Shown: piece after piece, positions 1-7,226 of the stretch
How positions within the stretch are numbered: position 1 is the first letter of the stretch
Layout: every line of letters begins with the position of its first letter
Assembly (NCBI GenBank): GCA_000437495.1
Contig: FR897836.1
Span: 83,535-111,269, forward strand
Reading direction: 5' to 3'
Origin: Prevotella sp. CAG:485
Lineage (GTDB): Bacteria > Bacteroidota > Bacteroidia > Bacteroidales > Muribaculaceae
DNA: 27,735 nucleotides
Translations under genes and position numbers: made by a program
Notes under the pieces: generated by a model
Told to the model about the DNA's origin: nothing
The model's input: the letters and a program-made list of their open reading frames with translations, nothing else
Databases searched by the model: none

Positions 1-487
1 CCATTGTAGGCCTATTGAGGTCCGAGCGCTCAAAGCCAAGACCTATAAGCGTCTTTTCTATTTCCCCTTCCATGTTGGCGCCCGACGCCATCTGCAAACG
101 TTCGCGGAGATGGTCGGCACGCTCCAGCAGCCGGGTTGTTTCTTCCCATTTTTCGGCGGGGATATCCTCAAGGCGTTTTTCTATAGCTTCCAATTCCTCG
201 CGCTGCCTGTTGATGTGGTCAAAGGCTTTACGCGTTTCCTCCATCACCGTTGTGGTGTCGGCCAGATTCATCTGCTGAGGCAGATAACCAATGGTGACGC
301 CTTCAGGCACTGCCACGCTCCCCTCGGTGGGTTGTTGCAGTCCTGATATTATTTTCAACATGGTTGATTTTCCGGCACCGTTTTTCCCGGCAAGACCAAT
401 TCTGTCCTGACGGTTTATCACATAGCTGACGCCATGAAACAACGGTTTGGCCGAAAATTCAACCCCCAGATTCTGTACTGAAATCAT
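1..487 (-). CDS. ABC-F family ATPase, 5' part (runs off left edge)
   Basis: Reading leftward from the ATG at 487, 162 codons remain open to the window edge, so only the N-terminal part is visible. The protein begins MISVQNLGVEFSAKPLFHGV and has a Walker A motif, GKNGAGKST, near residues 36-44, then a Q-loop region (GYLPQQ). A Glu/Arg-rich helical stretch follows (HINRQREELEAIEKRLEDIP), which fits the arm inserted in the first nucleotide-binding domain of ABC-F proteins. ABC-F proteins are soluble, carry two ATPase domains, and act on ribosomes as translation factors or in antibiotic resistance. The signature motif, Walker B and second domain lie outside the window, so the subfamily (Uup, EttA, YdiF-like) cannot be assigned. 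A very close Bacteroidetes-type promoter makes the mRNA nearly leaderless. Confidence 0.88.
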   Translation of the reverse strand, partial: MISVQNLGVEFSAKPLFHGVSYVINRQDRIGLAGKNGAGKSTMLKIISGLQQPTEGSVAVPEGVTIGYLPQQMNLADTTTVMEETRKAFDHINRQREELEAIEKRLEDIPAEKWEETTRLLERADHLRERLQMASGANMEGEIEKTLIGLGFERSDLNRPTM

Positions 488-491
488 CACG

Positions 492-523
492 CAAAGTTAA
501 CACTTTCATACCGGAGTGGCAAA
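492..523 (-). promoter_or_regulatory. Bacteroidetes-type promoter for the ABC-F gene
   Basis: On the minus strand a -33 element TTTG (520-523) is followed after exactly 20 bases by the -7 element TAACTTTG (492-499), a full match to TAnnTTTG. Only four bases (CGTG) separate the -7 element from the ATG at 487, so transcription should start at or just before the start codon. The -33 element lies in the loop of the hairpin at 509-536. Confidence 0.75.
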
Positions 524-536
524 TGTCGCTCCGGTA
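509..536 (-). terminator. Stem-loop after the nrdD-nrdG-PAS operon
   Basis: TACCGGAG (509-516) and CTCCGGTA (529-536) form a perfect 8-bp stem. Inner G-C and G-U pairs can close the loop further. It lies just past the PAS gene on the minus strand, so it may end the nrd operon transcript. No clear T-tract follows on that strand, so it could instead be a processing site or an operator. It overlaps the promoter of the next gene. Confidence 0.45.
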
Positions 537-574
537 ACAAGCGTCTTTAGGACTGAGAGGGGGCAGAAAGCGCC

Positions 575-928
575 TTATTTGCGGATGTAATGAGGCAGCG
601 TTGCCGGAATCACCATTGAGATTTCAACAAGGCCGCAAACGGTGCCATTTTCATCTTTCCATGCCGTCTGATAAATCATTTTGTGGAGTCCCTCTTTCTC
701 TATCGTATAGGCGTTGGTGCCTCCTGTGGCGAGTAATTGCTCAATTATGCCGCGTGCTCTCTCACCATGGCAATCGAGAAGGTTCTTTCCTATTAAATTG
801 CCGTGCTTGATGTAAGTTTGGCGAGCTTTATCATTCTGATATATTATGACGCAGTCAGCATCGCAAACTGTTACGGCACAATTCATGCCTTCGGCCCAAT
901 CGGGCATATTGATGTCAAAAGTTTTCAT
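575..928 (-). CDS. Small single-domain PAS protein
   Basis: This 117-residue soluble protein looks like one PAS fold with no output domain. An N-terminal segment (AVTVCDADCVIIYQNDKAR) resembles the first PAS strands, a middle segment (IGKNLLDCHGERARGIIEQL) the PAS helices, and a C-terminal segment (WKDENGTVCGLVEISMVIP) the last strands. The central part resembles the PAS domain found at the end of DUF438 proteins. PAS domains bind haem, flavin or small ligands, or mediate dimerisation. The cysteines and the CHGER histidine are possible ligands, but none is proven. The start codon lies inside the end of nrdG (14-base overlap), so the two are almost certainly co-translated. I infer a sensory or accessory role in anaerobic deoxynucleotide synthesis; no output partner is visible. 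Confidence 0.8.
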   Translation of the reverse strand: MKTFDINMPDWAEGMNCAVTVCDADCVIIYQNDKARQTYIKHGNLIGKNLLDCHGERARGIIEQLLATGGTNAYTIEKEGLHKMIYQTAWKDENGTVCGLVEISMVIPATLPHYIRK

Positions 929-1370
929 TCAGCATTATGATTCTCTGGTTGCTGCTGCCTCGAAAAAGCAAATCGGGGTCATGCAGATCTTTGATAAAAG
1001 GTCCGTCAACAATCGCCTCTGCACCCTTTATGGCCTCTCGCAGCGTGTCATCAGCCTGAATCTGCTCCATTGCGAAGCCTGTGTAAATCCAGGTCTTATG
1101 TCCCAATTTTAATGCACGGCGAATTATAGCCTGAGTCTCTGCCGGATGATAAAGGGGGTCGCCGCCGGAAAGGGTAACGTCGAAATCCTCCTCAGCCACA
1201 ATGGCCATAATCTCGTCAAGGCTCATCTCCTTTCCGGCGTCAAAGGACCATGACTCGGGGTTGTGGCAACCCTGGCACTGATGCCGGCATCCGGCCATAT
1301 ATATGGCTGTGCGGAATCCGGGACCGTCAACCGTGGTGCCGCGTATTATGTCGAGTATTCTGAGGGTCAT
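915..1370 (-). CDS. nrdG: Anaerobic ribonucleotide reductase activating protein (radical SAM)
   Basis: NrdG uses S-adenosylmethionine and a [4Fe-4S] cluster to place the glycyl radical on NrdD. The 151-residue length is normal for the family. The cluster motif CxxxCxxC is in CRHQCQGCHNPESW, near residues 28-35, and the glycine-rich SAM-binding stretch is TLSGGDPL. The ATG overlaps the nrdD stop as ATGA, so translation is coupled to the reductase. The 3' end overlaps the PAS gene by 14 bases. The product is expected to be cytoplasmic and oxygen-sensitive. The assignment is secure from motifs plus neighbour. Confidence 0.97.
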   Translation of the reverse strand: MTLRILDIIRGTTVDGPGFRTAIYMAGCRHQCQGCHNPESWSFDAGKEMSLDEIMAIVAEEDFDVTLSGGDPLYHPAETQAIIRRALKLGHKTWIYTGFAMEQIQADDTLREAIKGAEAIVDGPFIKDLHDPDLLFRGSSNQRIIMLNENF

Positions 1371-3571
1371 TTATGCACCACACGGTCTTTGAGTTCGGCT
1401 AACTTGCCCGAGTTCCAGCGGTCTGTGGTGCCGACCAGATAACCAGTTATGCGCTGAATAGTCTCGAACCGAGCGCCGCATTTGGGACAGAACTCTTCAT
1501 CTTTGGCCGCATTCTCATATCCGCATTGCGGACAATGATTCCGGTTGTGGTTCACCGACCCGTAACCCATGTTGTACTTATCCATAAGGTCTACTATCTG
1601 CATGATGGCTTCAGGGTTGTGAGTGGCGTCTCCGTCGAGCTCCACATAGAAGATATGGCCGCCGCGTGTCATCTCGTGATAAGGTGCCTCAATCTGAGCC
1701 TTATGGCGCGGTGAACAGTGGTAATAGACCGGCACATGGTTGGAGTTGGTGTAATAGTCTTTATCCGTAACTCCGGGTATTACGCCGAAGGTCTTGCGGT
1801 CGCGTTTGGTGAACCGGCCTGACAGGCCTTCTGCCGGGGTGGCCAGCACGGAATAGTTGTGCTGATATTGCTCGCAGAACTCATTGACGCGCGAACGAAT
1901 ATGCCGCACAATCTTCAGTCCTAACTTCTGAGCCTCTTCATCCTCTCCGTGATGTTTGCCGGTGAGGGCTATCAGGCACTCGGCCAAGCCTATGAACCCG
2001 ATGCCGAGGGTGCCCTGATTGATTACCGAAGCTATGGTGTCGTTGTTTTGCAATTTCTCAGCTCCATTCCACAGGCGGCTCATCACCAGGGGGAATTGCT
2101 TAGCCAAAGCCGTTGACTGGAACTCAAAGCGTTCATGGAGCTGAAGGGCGGTTATGTCGAGCACGCGGTCGAGCTTCTCAAAGAATTGCTCTATGCGCTC
2201 TTCGCGGTCGCGGATGTTCATGACCTCTATAGCCAGGCGCACAATGTTAATGGTGGTGAAGGAGAGATTGCCCCGTCCTATCGACGTTTTTTCGCCATAA
2301 CGGTTTTCAAAAACGCGTGTGCGGCATCCCATGGTTGCCACTTCATATTTGTAACGCTCCGGGTCGTCGGCGCGCCATAACTCATGCTGATTGAAATCGG
2401 CATCGAGGTTGAGGAAATTGGGGAAGAACCGTCGCGCCGTTACCTTGCAGGCAAATTCATACAGGTCGCGGTTGGGGTCATCGGGCAGATAGCTCACACC
2501 CCGTTTCTTTTTCCAAATCTGAATGGGGAAGATGGCTGTGGCGCCGTTGCCCACACCCTCATACGTTGACTGCAGCAGTTCACGGATTATGCACCTTCCT
2601 TCGGCAGAAGTGTCTGTGCCGTAGTTGATTGACGAAAAGACTACCTGATTGCCGCCTCGGCTATGGATTGTGTTCATGTTGTGAATGAAGGCTTCCATGG
2701 CCTGATGCACCCGACTGACCGTCTGATTCATGGCATGTTGCAGACCGCGCAGTTCGTTGTCGAGGCCGTCGAGGGGGCGTTTGATATAATCTTTCAGCGG
2801 TGCGTCGTAGAAGGCTTTCAGGTCGATATTCATTATCTCCTCGGCCTTTTTCAGCTCTTCTATATACGTCTTGCGCACGTATGGGGCAAGATAGAAATCG
2901 AATGCCGGTATAGCCTGACCTCCGTGCATCTCGTTCTGAGCTGTTTCCAGCGATATGCACGCTATCACACTGGCTGTCTCAATGCGTTTTGCCGGACGGC
3001 TCTCGCCATGACCTGCCACAAAACCATGCTTGAGAATTTTATCGAGAGGATGCTGCACGCAGGTCAGCGACTTGGTAGGGTAGTAGTCTTTGTCGTGGAT
3101 ATGGATATAGTTGTTCAACACGGCCTGACGCACCTGCTGGCTCAGCAAATAATCATCCACAAAGGGCTTTGTGCTTTCTGAGGCGAACTTCATCATCATG
3201 CCGGCCGGCGAATCGGCGTTCATGTTGGCATTTTCGCGCGTAACGTCGTTGTTTTTGGCGGCGATAATTTCCATGAACAAATCGCGTGTCTTAGCTCGGC
3301 GTGCTATTGAGCGCTTGTCGCGATAGGCGATATAACGCTTGGCCACATCTTTGCGGCTCGACTTCATCAGCTCCAACTCCACGCGGTCTTGGATGTCCTC
3401 TACGTTCATGCGCGAGGGGGATGTCATGGCTATGCGGTCGGCTATTTTCTGCAGCAGACCTTCGTCTTCGCCCTGGTCTGTTGACAGCATCGCCTTGCGG
3501 ATGGCTCCTTTAATTTTTTCTTCGTTGAAGCCTACTACACGGCCGTCGCGTTTTACTACTACTTCTATCAT
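1367..3571 (-). CDS. nrdD: Anaerobic (class III) ribonucleoside-triphosphate reductase
   Basis: NrdD reduces ribonucleoside triphosphates to deoxyribonucleotides without oxygen, using a glycyl radical made by NrdG. The 734-residue protein opens with an ATP-cone (VVKRDGRVVGFNEEKIKGAI), the allosteric module sensing dATP/ATP. The central part is the reductase barrel, with NMNTIHSRGGNQVVFSSINY among the conserved stretches. Near the C-terminus two CxxC pairs (CPQCG and CPKCG) form the zinc site. The glycyl radical loop follows, RITGYLVGTTDRWNSGK, with the glycine of YLVG as the likely radical site. It is the first gene of an operon with nrdG and the PAS gene. A strong Bacteroidetes promoter lies about 80 bases upstream. 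The length and all key motifs are intact. Confidence 0.98.
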   Translation of the reverse strand: MIEVVVKRDGRVVGFNEEKIKGAIRKAMLSTDQGEDEGLLQKIADRIAMTSPSRMNVEDIQDRVELELMKSSRKDVAKRYIAYRDKRSIARRAKTRDLFMEIIAAKNNDVTRENANMNADSPAGMMMKFASESTKPFVDDYLLSQQVRQAVLNNYIHIHDKDYYPTKSLTCVQHPLDKILKHGFVAGHGESRPAKRIETASVIACISLETAQNEMHGGQAIPAFDFYLAPYVRKTYIEELKKAEEIMNIDLKAFYDAPLKDYIKRPLDGLDNELRGLQHAMNQTVSRVHQAMEAFIHNMNTIHSRGGNQVVFSSINYGTDTSAEGRCIIRELLQSTYEGVGNGATAIFPIQIWKKKRGVSYLPDDPNRDLYEFACKVTARRFFPNFLNLDADFNQHELWRADDPERYKYEVATMGCRTRVFENRYGEKTSIGRGNLSFTTINIVRLAIEVMNIRDREERIEQFFEKLDRVLDITALQLHERFEFQSTALAKQFPLVMSRLWNGAEKLQNNDTIASVINQGTLGIGFIGLAECLIALTGKHHGEDEEAQKLGLKIVRHIRSRVNEFCEQYQHNYSVLATPAEGLSGRFTKRDRKTFGVIPGVTDKDYYTNSNHVPVYYHCSPRHKAQIEAPYHEMTRGGHIFYVELDGDATHNPEAIMQIVDLMDKYNMGYGSVNHNRNHCPQCGYENAAKDEEFCPKCGARFETIQRITGYLVGTTDRWNSGKLAELKDRVVHK

Positions 3572-3651
3572 GGGGTCTTTGAAGTCAATTTATGATTATG
3601 TGGTTAAAGCCTTTTGAGGCTGTTGTGTTGCGTCATGGTAATTGAGCGGCA

Positions 3652-3682
3652 CAAAGGTAGTGAATATTTTCAAAACTGCAAA
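3652..3682 (-). promoter_or_regulatory. Bacteroidetes-type promoter for nrdD
   Basis: On the minus strand TTTG (3679-3682) is followed after 19 bases by TACCTTTG (3652-3659), a full match to the Bacteroidetes consensus. The predicted start of transcription is near 3645, giving a leader of about 75 bases before the nrdD ATG. Confidence 0.75.
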
Positions 3683-3715
3683 GTGTGGCCTCAATTGTCC
3701 CTTCAAAAATTTTAG

Positions 3716-3796
3716 TTTTGGTAAACTTTTAGCAATAGCTAAAAATGCTAAGTATTTAATTTACAGATATATAACAAATTATTTTGGGAAACTTTT
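3716..3796. repeat. Near-perfect 15-base direct repeat in a divergent promoter region
   Basis: The two copies are TTTTGGTAAACTTTT (3716-3730) and TTTTGGGAAACTTTT (3782-3796), differing at one base and 66 bases apart start to start. They lie upstream of the nrdD promoter and of the malic enzyme gene, so they could be paired operator sites. No regulator is identifiable from the sequence. Confidence 0.5.
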
Positions 3797-3935
3797 CAAA
3801 AATAAAAATTTTATTTTATGAAAATATTACCCTCCTAAAATGGAGGTGAGTTATTCGAGATTCATTTTCTAAAACCAATAAAATCGGCATTTACAACCTC
3901 AGGCCCTTTTCGTTTGTTAAGATAGAAAAGAAATT

Positions 3936-5252
3936 ATGAAACATTCAGATAAAGACTTTGCCCTGAAATATCATGAAGATATCCGGCCGGGCAAAATAGA
4001 GGTAATGCCAACTAAACCATACGCTGACCAGCGCGACCTTTCACTGGCTTATTCGCCGGGAGTCGCCTGGCCTTGTCTGGAAATAAAGGATAAACCGGAA
4101 GACGCTTACCGCTACACTGACAAGGGTAACCTTGTGGCTGTAATCAGCAACGGCACAGCCGTCCTTGGTCTTGGCAATATCGGTCCGTTGGCCGCCAAGC
4201 CGGTCATGGAGGGTAAAGCGCTGCTATTCAAGATTTTCGCAGGCATCGACGCCTTCGACATTGAAGTCGACCTCACTGACATTGACAAATTCGTTGACAC
4301 GGTAAAAGCCATTTCTCCCACTTTCGGCGGCATAAACCTGGAAGATATAAAATCGCCCGACTGTTTCTATATTGAGAAGCGTCTTAAGGAGGAATGTAAC
4401 ATTCCCATTATGCACGATGACCAACACGGCACAGCCATTATTTCCGGCGCCGGATTGCTGAATGCCCTTGAGATTCAGGACAAGAAAATTGAAGACATAA
4501 AGATGGTGGTGAATGGCGCCGGTGCGGCTGCCATTGCCTGCACAAAGCTCTATATGAAGTTAGGTGTGCAGAAACGCAACATCATTATGTGCGACAGTCG
4601 CGGTCCAATTACGGAGAAACGCCGTCTCAACGGTGACCATCTGAATGACTTCAAAAAGGAGTTCATCACAGACAAAGACATTGACACGCTTGCCGATGCT
4701 CTTGTAGGTGCCGATGTCTTTGTTGGCCTGAGTGTTAAGGATGTGTTGACGCCGGAGATGATTCGCACCATGGCTCCAAAACCCATAGTCTTTGCATTGG
4801 CTAATCCTGACCCGGAAATCGGTTATGAGAAGGCAATCAACGCTGTTCCTGACATTATTTTCGCAACCGGCAGAAGCGACCTTCCCAACCAGGTCAACAA
4901 TGTCCTGGGCTTCCCCTATATCTTCCGCGGAGCCCTCGACTGCCGCGCAAATACCATCAACGAGGAGATGAAACTCGCGGCGTGTCGTGCAATCGCTTCT
5001 ATAGCCAAGCTGGCGGTGCCGCGCAGTGTCAGAAAAGCCTACAACGACAAGGACTTCGTTTTTGGCCGCGATTATATCCTGCCCAAACCCAACGACCCGA
5101 GGTTACTGCCCACCGTAGCACCCGCAGTGGCCGTAGCCGCCGCAGAAACCGACGTTGCAGCCCATCCAATCACCGACATCGAAACCTACCGCACTCACCT
5201 GAAGCGCCTCTTAGGCATCGAGTTAGCAACCCCCGTCTTCACCCACAAATAA
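3936..5252 (+). CDS. NAD(P)-dependent malic enzyme, single-domain form
   Basis: Malic enzyme decarboxylates malate to pyruvate and CO2, producing NAD(P)H. The 438-residue protein carries the N-terminal malic domain (DLSLAYSPGVAWPCLEI, then SNGTAVLGLGNIGPLAAKPV) and the HDDQHGTA motif near residues 168-175 around the metal site. The NAD-binding Rossmann domain starts at VVNGAGAAAIA, and FALANPDPEI follows. It resembles the malic-enzyme half of the MaeB group, whose usual members have about 750 residues and end in a phosphotransacetylase-like domain. Here the protein stops after the linker (ETYRTHLKRL...TPVFTHK), where that domain would begin. Only 98 bases then separate it from a convergent gene, so no detached second domain follows. 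Cofactor preference cannot be read from sequence. It appears monocistronic. Confidence 0.93.
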   Translation: MKHSDKDFALKYHEDIRPGKIEVMPTKPYADQRDLSLAYSPGVAWPCLEIKDKPEDAYRYTDKGNLVAVISNGTAVLGLGNIGPLAAKPVMEGKALLFKIFAGIDAFDIEVDLTDIDKFVDTVKAISPTFGGINLEDIKSPDCFYIEKRLKEECNIPIMHDDQHGTAIISGAGLLNALEIQDKKIEDIKMVVNGAGAAAIACTKLYMKLGVQKRNIIMCDSRGPITEKRRLNGDHLNDFKKEFITDKDIDTLADALVGADVFVGLSVKDVLTPEMIRTMAPKPIVFALANPDPEIGYEKAINAVPDIIFATGRSDLPNQVNNVLGFPYIFRGALDCRANTINEEMKLAACRAIASIAKLAVPRSVRKAYNDKDFVFGRDYILPKPNDPRLLPTVAPAVAVAAAETDVAAHPITDIETYRTHLKRLLGIELATPVFTHK

Positions 5253-5274
5253 CCGATAGCAAAAATATTATATC

Positions 5275-5314
5275 AATGGAGGGTATGTCAGAGTGAAGTG
5301 ACATACCCTCCATT
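5275..5314. terminator. Bidirectional terminator between convergent genes
   Basis: A perfect 16-bp inverted repeat, AATGGAGGGTATGTCA (5275-5290) and TGACATACCCTCCATT (5299-5314), encloses an 8-base loop. It sits between the convergent malic enzyme and MFS genes. On the plus strand GTGTTT follows; on the minus strand the exit sequence is GATATAATATTTTT. It therefore suits termination in both directions, with the better T-tract on the minus strand. Confidence 0.8.
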
Positions 5315-5350
5315 GTGTTTAGCTGTTATGATTAGGATGCGGTCTGAAGG

Positions 5351-7078
5351 TTAGAGCTCAGCGGTTTCAACTTCTGATTCTTCAACTTCTGCCGTGTCAG
5401 CTTTGATGCTCGGGAGTTCCAGGCCAAGGTGTTTCTTGCGGTCAACTACTTTGAGATATAAGCCGATGCTGAGGGCGGCCACGCCGAGGCAGGCAAGCAT
5501 TACCAAAGGCCATGTGTAGTCGTAGCTTACGGCAGCGGTCTCTTCTGTCATGGTGTGATTTTCGAGAGCTTCCTTGATGGCCGGGTTGGTATTGTCGAGC
5601 ACTTTGCCGATGAGCAGCGGGAAGAGCCAGAGGCCGATGTTCTGAATCCAGAAAATCAATGCGTAAGCCGAGCCGATAATCTTGGAATCAACCAGCTTAG
5701 GGACGCTGGGCCAGAGGCTTGCGGGAACAAGCGAGAAGCTGGCGCCAAGTACCAGGATGGTAACATAAGCCACTATGATGCCGCCCATATCGTTGCCTTT
5801 GAACATGGGCAGGATGAAGGCGAAGGTGAGGTGGCAGATTATAAGTAAAAGTGCGCCGAACACCAGCATGGAAGCTGCTTTGCCCTTGTGGTCAACATAG
5901 CTGCCAAGTACAGGGGTGATACCTACTGCCAACAGGGGGAAGACGGCAAAGATTGCAGCTGCCGACTGGCGCATATAGCCCATATAACAGTATGCAACGA
6001 GAGCGATGATTGCCACTACCAGCGAAGGAACTTTTACGCTCTTGTTCTTAACGAAAGCGAAGCCGAAGGCGCCTGCAGCCGCTACAAGCATGATGACGTA
6101 TTGGATATATGTGCAGGCATCAGAGCTCCAGAAGGACGTCGGATCGGGAGGGGTCAGCGAGATGTTGCACTGAAGCATATTTACGGCATATTTCTGGAAG
6201 GGGAAGATTGCCGAGTAATAGAGTACGCAGAGAAGTGCCACCAGCCAGAAGCCGAGCGAAGAGAGGATTTTGCCAAGGTCGGAAATCTTGAAGGGGTCAT
6301 CTTTCTCTTCAGCCTCACCTGTCTGAGCGTCTAGCTTGCGGTCCATGAAGAAATAGACGATGAACATTATCAGGGCAATCATCAGCAATACTACGCCGAA
6401 AGCCACTGAACGCGACACGCTGATGTCGCCGCCGAAGTTTGCTACCAGCGGTGAGAAAATCATACAGGTGCCCACGCCGAGACGGGCAAGAGCCATTTCC
6501 GAGCCCATTGCCATGGCCATTTCTCGGCCTTTGAACCATTTCACGATGCCGCGGCTGACAGTGATACCGGCCATCTCAACGCCGCAGCCGAAAATCATGA
6601 AGCCTATGGCTGCGAATTTGGCCGATGCCGGCATGCCCTCGTAGAAGGGTGATACGCCAAGCTCGTCAAAGCCGGGTATATAGTTGAGATTGTTGGTGAA
6701 CCAGACTTGCAGACTGGAATTGGCGAATGAGTCGGTGAGCGCATACCAGTTGATGAGGCCGCCAACTACCATAACGGCGCCTGAGAGAAGAGCCGTGAAG
6801 CGAACACCCATCTTGTCGAGGATGATACCTGCAAAAATCAGGAAGAAGATGAAGACATTGAGGAACGTCTCGCTTCCCTGCATTGTGCCAAAAGCTGTGG
6901 AGTCCCAGCCTGCTTCCGACTGCATCAGGTTTTTGATAGGCGAGAGGATGTCCATGAAGATGTAGGAGCAGAACATTGCCAGCGCCAACAGCGCCAGTGC
7001 CGTCCAACGCGCCCATGCCTTGTCGCGTAGTTGCTCAATTGGCTTATTTGCCAATTTCTGCGTAATTGTTGTTGCCAT
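5351..7078 (-). CDS. Major facilitator superfamily transporter
   Basis: This 575-residue inner-membrane protein has about twelve hydrophobic helices. The first is WTALALLALAMFCSYIFMDI near residues 25-44. An MFS-type loop follows the second helix region (AGIILDKMGVRFTALLSGAV, with the D-x-x-G-x-R pattern). A charged cytoplasmic loop (DRKLDAQTGEAEEKDDPFKI) lies near the middle, and the C-terminus is an acidic tail (ADTAEVEESEVETAEL). The general shape reminds me of MFSD1-like transporters seen in Bacteroidetes, but this is a recollection and not a verified match, and the substrate is unknown. The gene is monocistronic with a consensus promoter and a convergent terminator. Its size is somewhat above the roughly 400-450 residues of simple MFS carriers, because of longer loops and tails. 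Confidence 0.85.
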   Translation of the reverse strand: MATTITQKLANKPIEQLRDKAWARWTALALLALAMFCSYIFMDILSPIKNLMQSEAGWDSTAFGTMQGSETFLNVFIFFLIFAGIILDKMGVRFTALLSGAVMVVGGLINWYALTDSFANSSLQVWFTNNLNYIPGFDELGVSPFYEGMPASAKFAAIGFMIFGCGVEMAGITVSRGIVKWFKGREMAMAMGSEMALARLGVGTCMIFSPLVANFGGDISVSRSVAFGVVLLMIALIMFIVYFFMDRKLDAQTGEAEEKDDPFKISDLGKILSSLGFWLVALLCVLYYSAIFPFQKYAVNMLQCNISLTPPDPTSFWSSDACTYIQYVIMLVAAAGAFGFAFVKNKSVKVPSLVVAIIALVAYCYMGYMRQSAAAIFAVFPLLAVGITPVLGSYVDHKGKAASMLVFGALLLIICHLTFAFILPMFKGNDMGGIIVAYVTILVLGASFSLVPASLWPSVPKLVDSKIIGSAYALIFWIQNIGLWLFPLLIGKVLDNTNPAIKEALENHTMTEETAAVSYDYTWPLVMLACLGVAALSIGLYLKVVDRKKHLGLELPSIKADTAEVEESEVETAEL

Positions 7079-7129
7079 TTTTATGATGTAGGTTTAGGTT
7101 TCAGTGTAGAAGTTAGTTGACTTCAAATG

Positions 7130-7161
7130 CAAATTTAATACTTTTTATGAAAGTGGCCAAA
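7130..7161 (-). promoter_or_regulatory. Bacteroidetes-type promoter for the MFS gene
   Basis: On the minus strand TTTG (7158-7161) is followed after 20 bases by TAAATTTG (7130-7137), a full consensus match. The leader before the ATG at 7078 would be roughly 45 bases. Confidence 0.75.
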
Positions 7162-7226
7162 TCAGCCCTTGCAACAGAGGTCTGAAAGCCTTTGAGAAAC
7201 GACAGGCAGGGAGAAAAAATCCTCAA

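Larger units (their letters stand above)
3572..3935. other. Divergent intergenic region between nrdD and the malic enzyme gene
   Basis: This 364-base AT-rich stretch holds the nrdD promoter at its left end and no plausible gene. It contains a near-perfect direct repeat (TTTTGGTAAACTTTT at 3716-3730 and TTTTGGGAAACTTTT at 3782-3796, 14 of 15 identical). It also has a short inverted repeat (TTAGCA at 3729-3734, TGCTAA at 3746-3751) and a small hairpin (CCTCC/GGAGG, 3831-3846). For the rightward gene only a weak -7 candidate is visible (TTCGTTTG, 3909-3916), without a matching -33 element. Confidence 0.6.

Noticed and set aside
3831..3846. CCTCC/GGAGG hairpin in the nrdD to malic enzyme region
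   Set aside because: A 5-bp stem with no T-tract, in a divergent region where no transcript needs to end; too weak to call.
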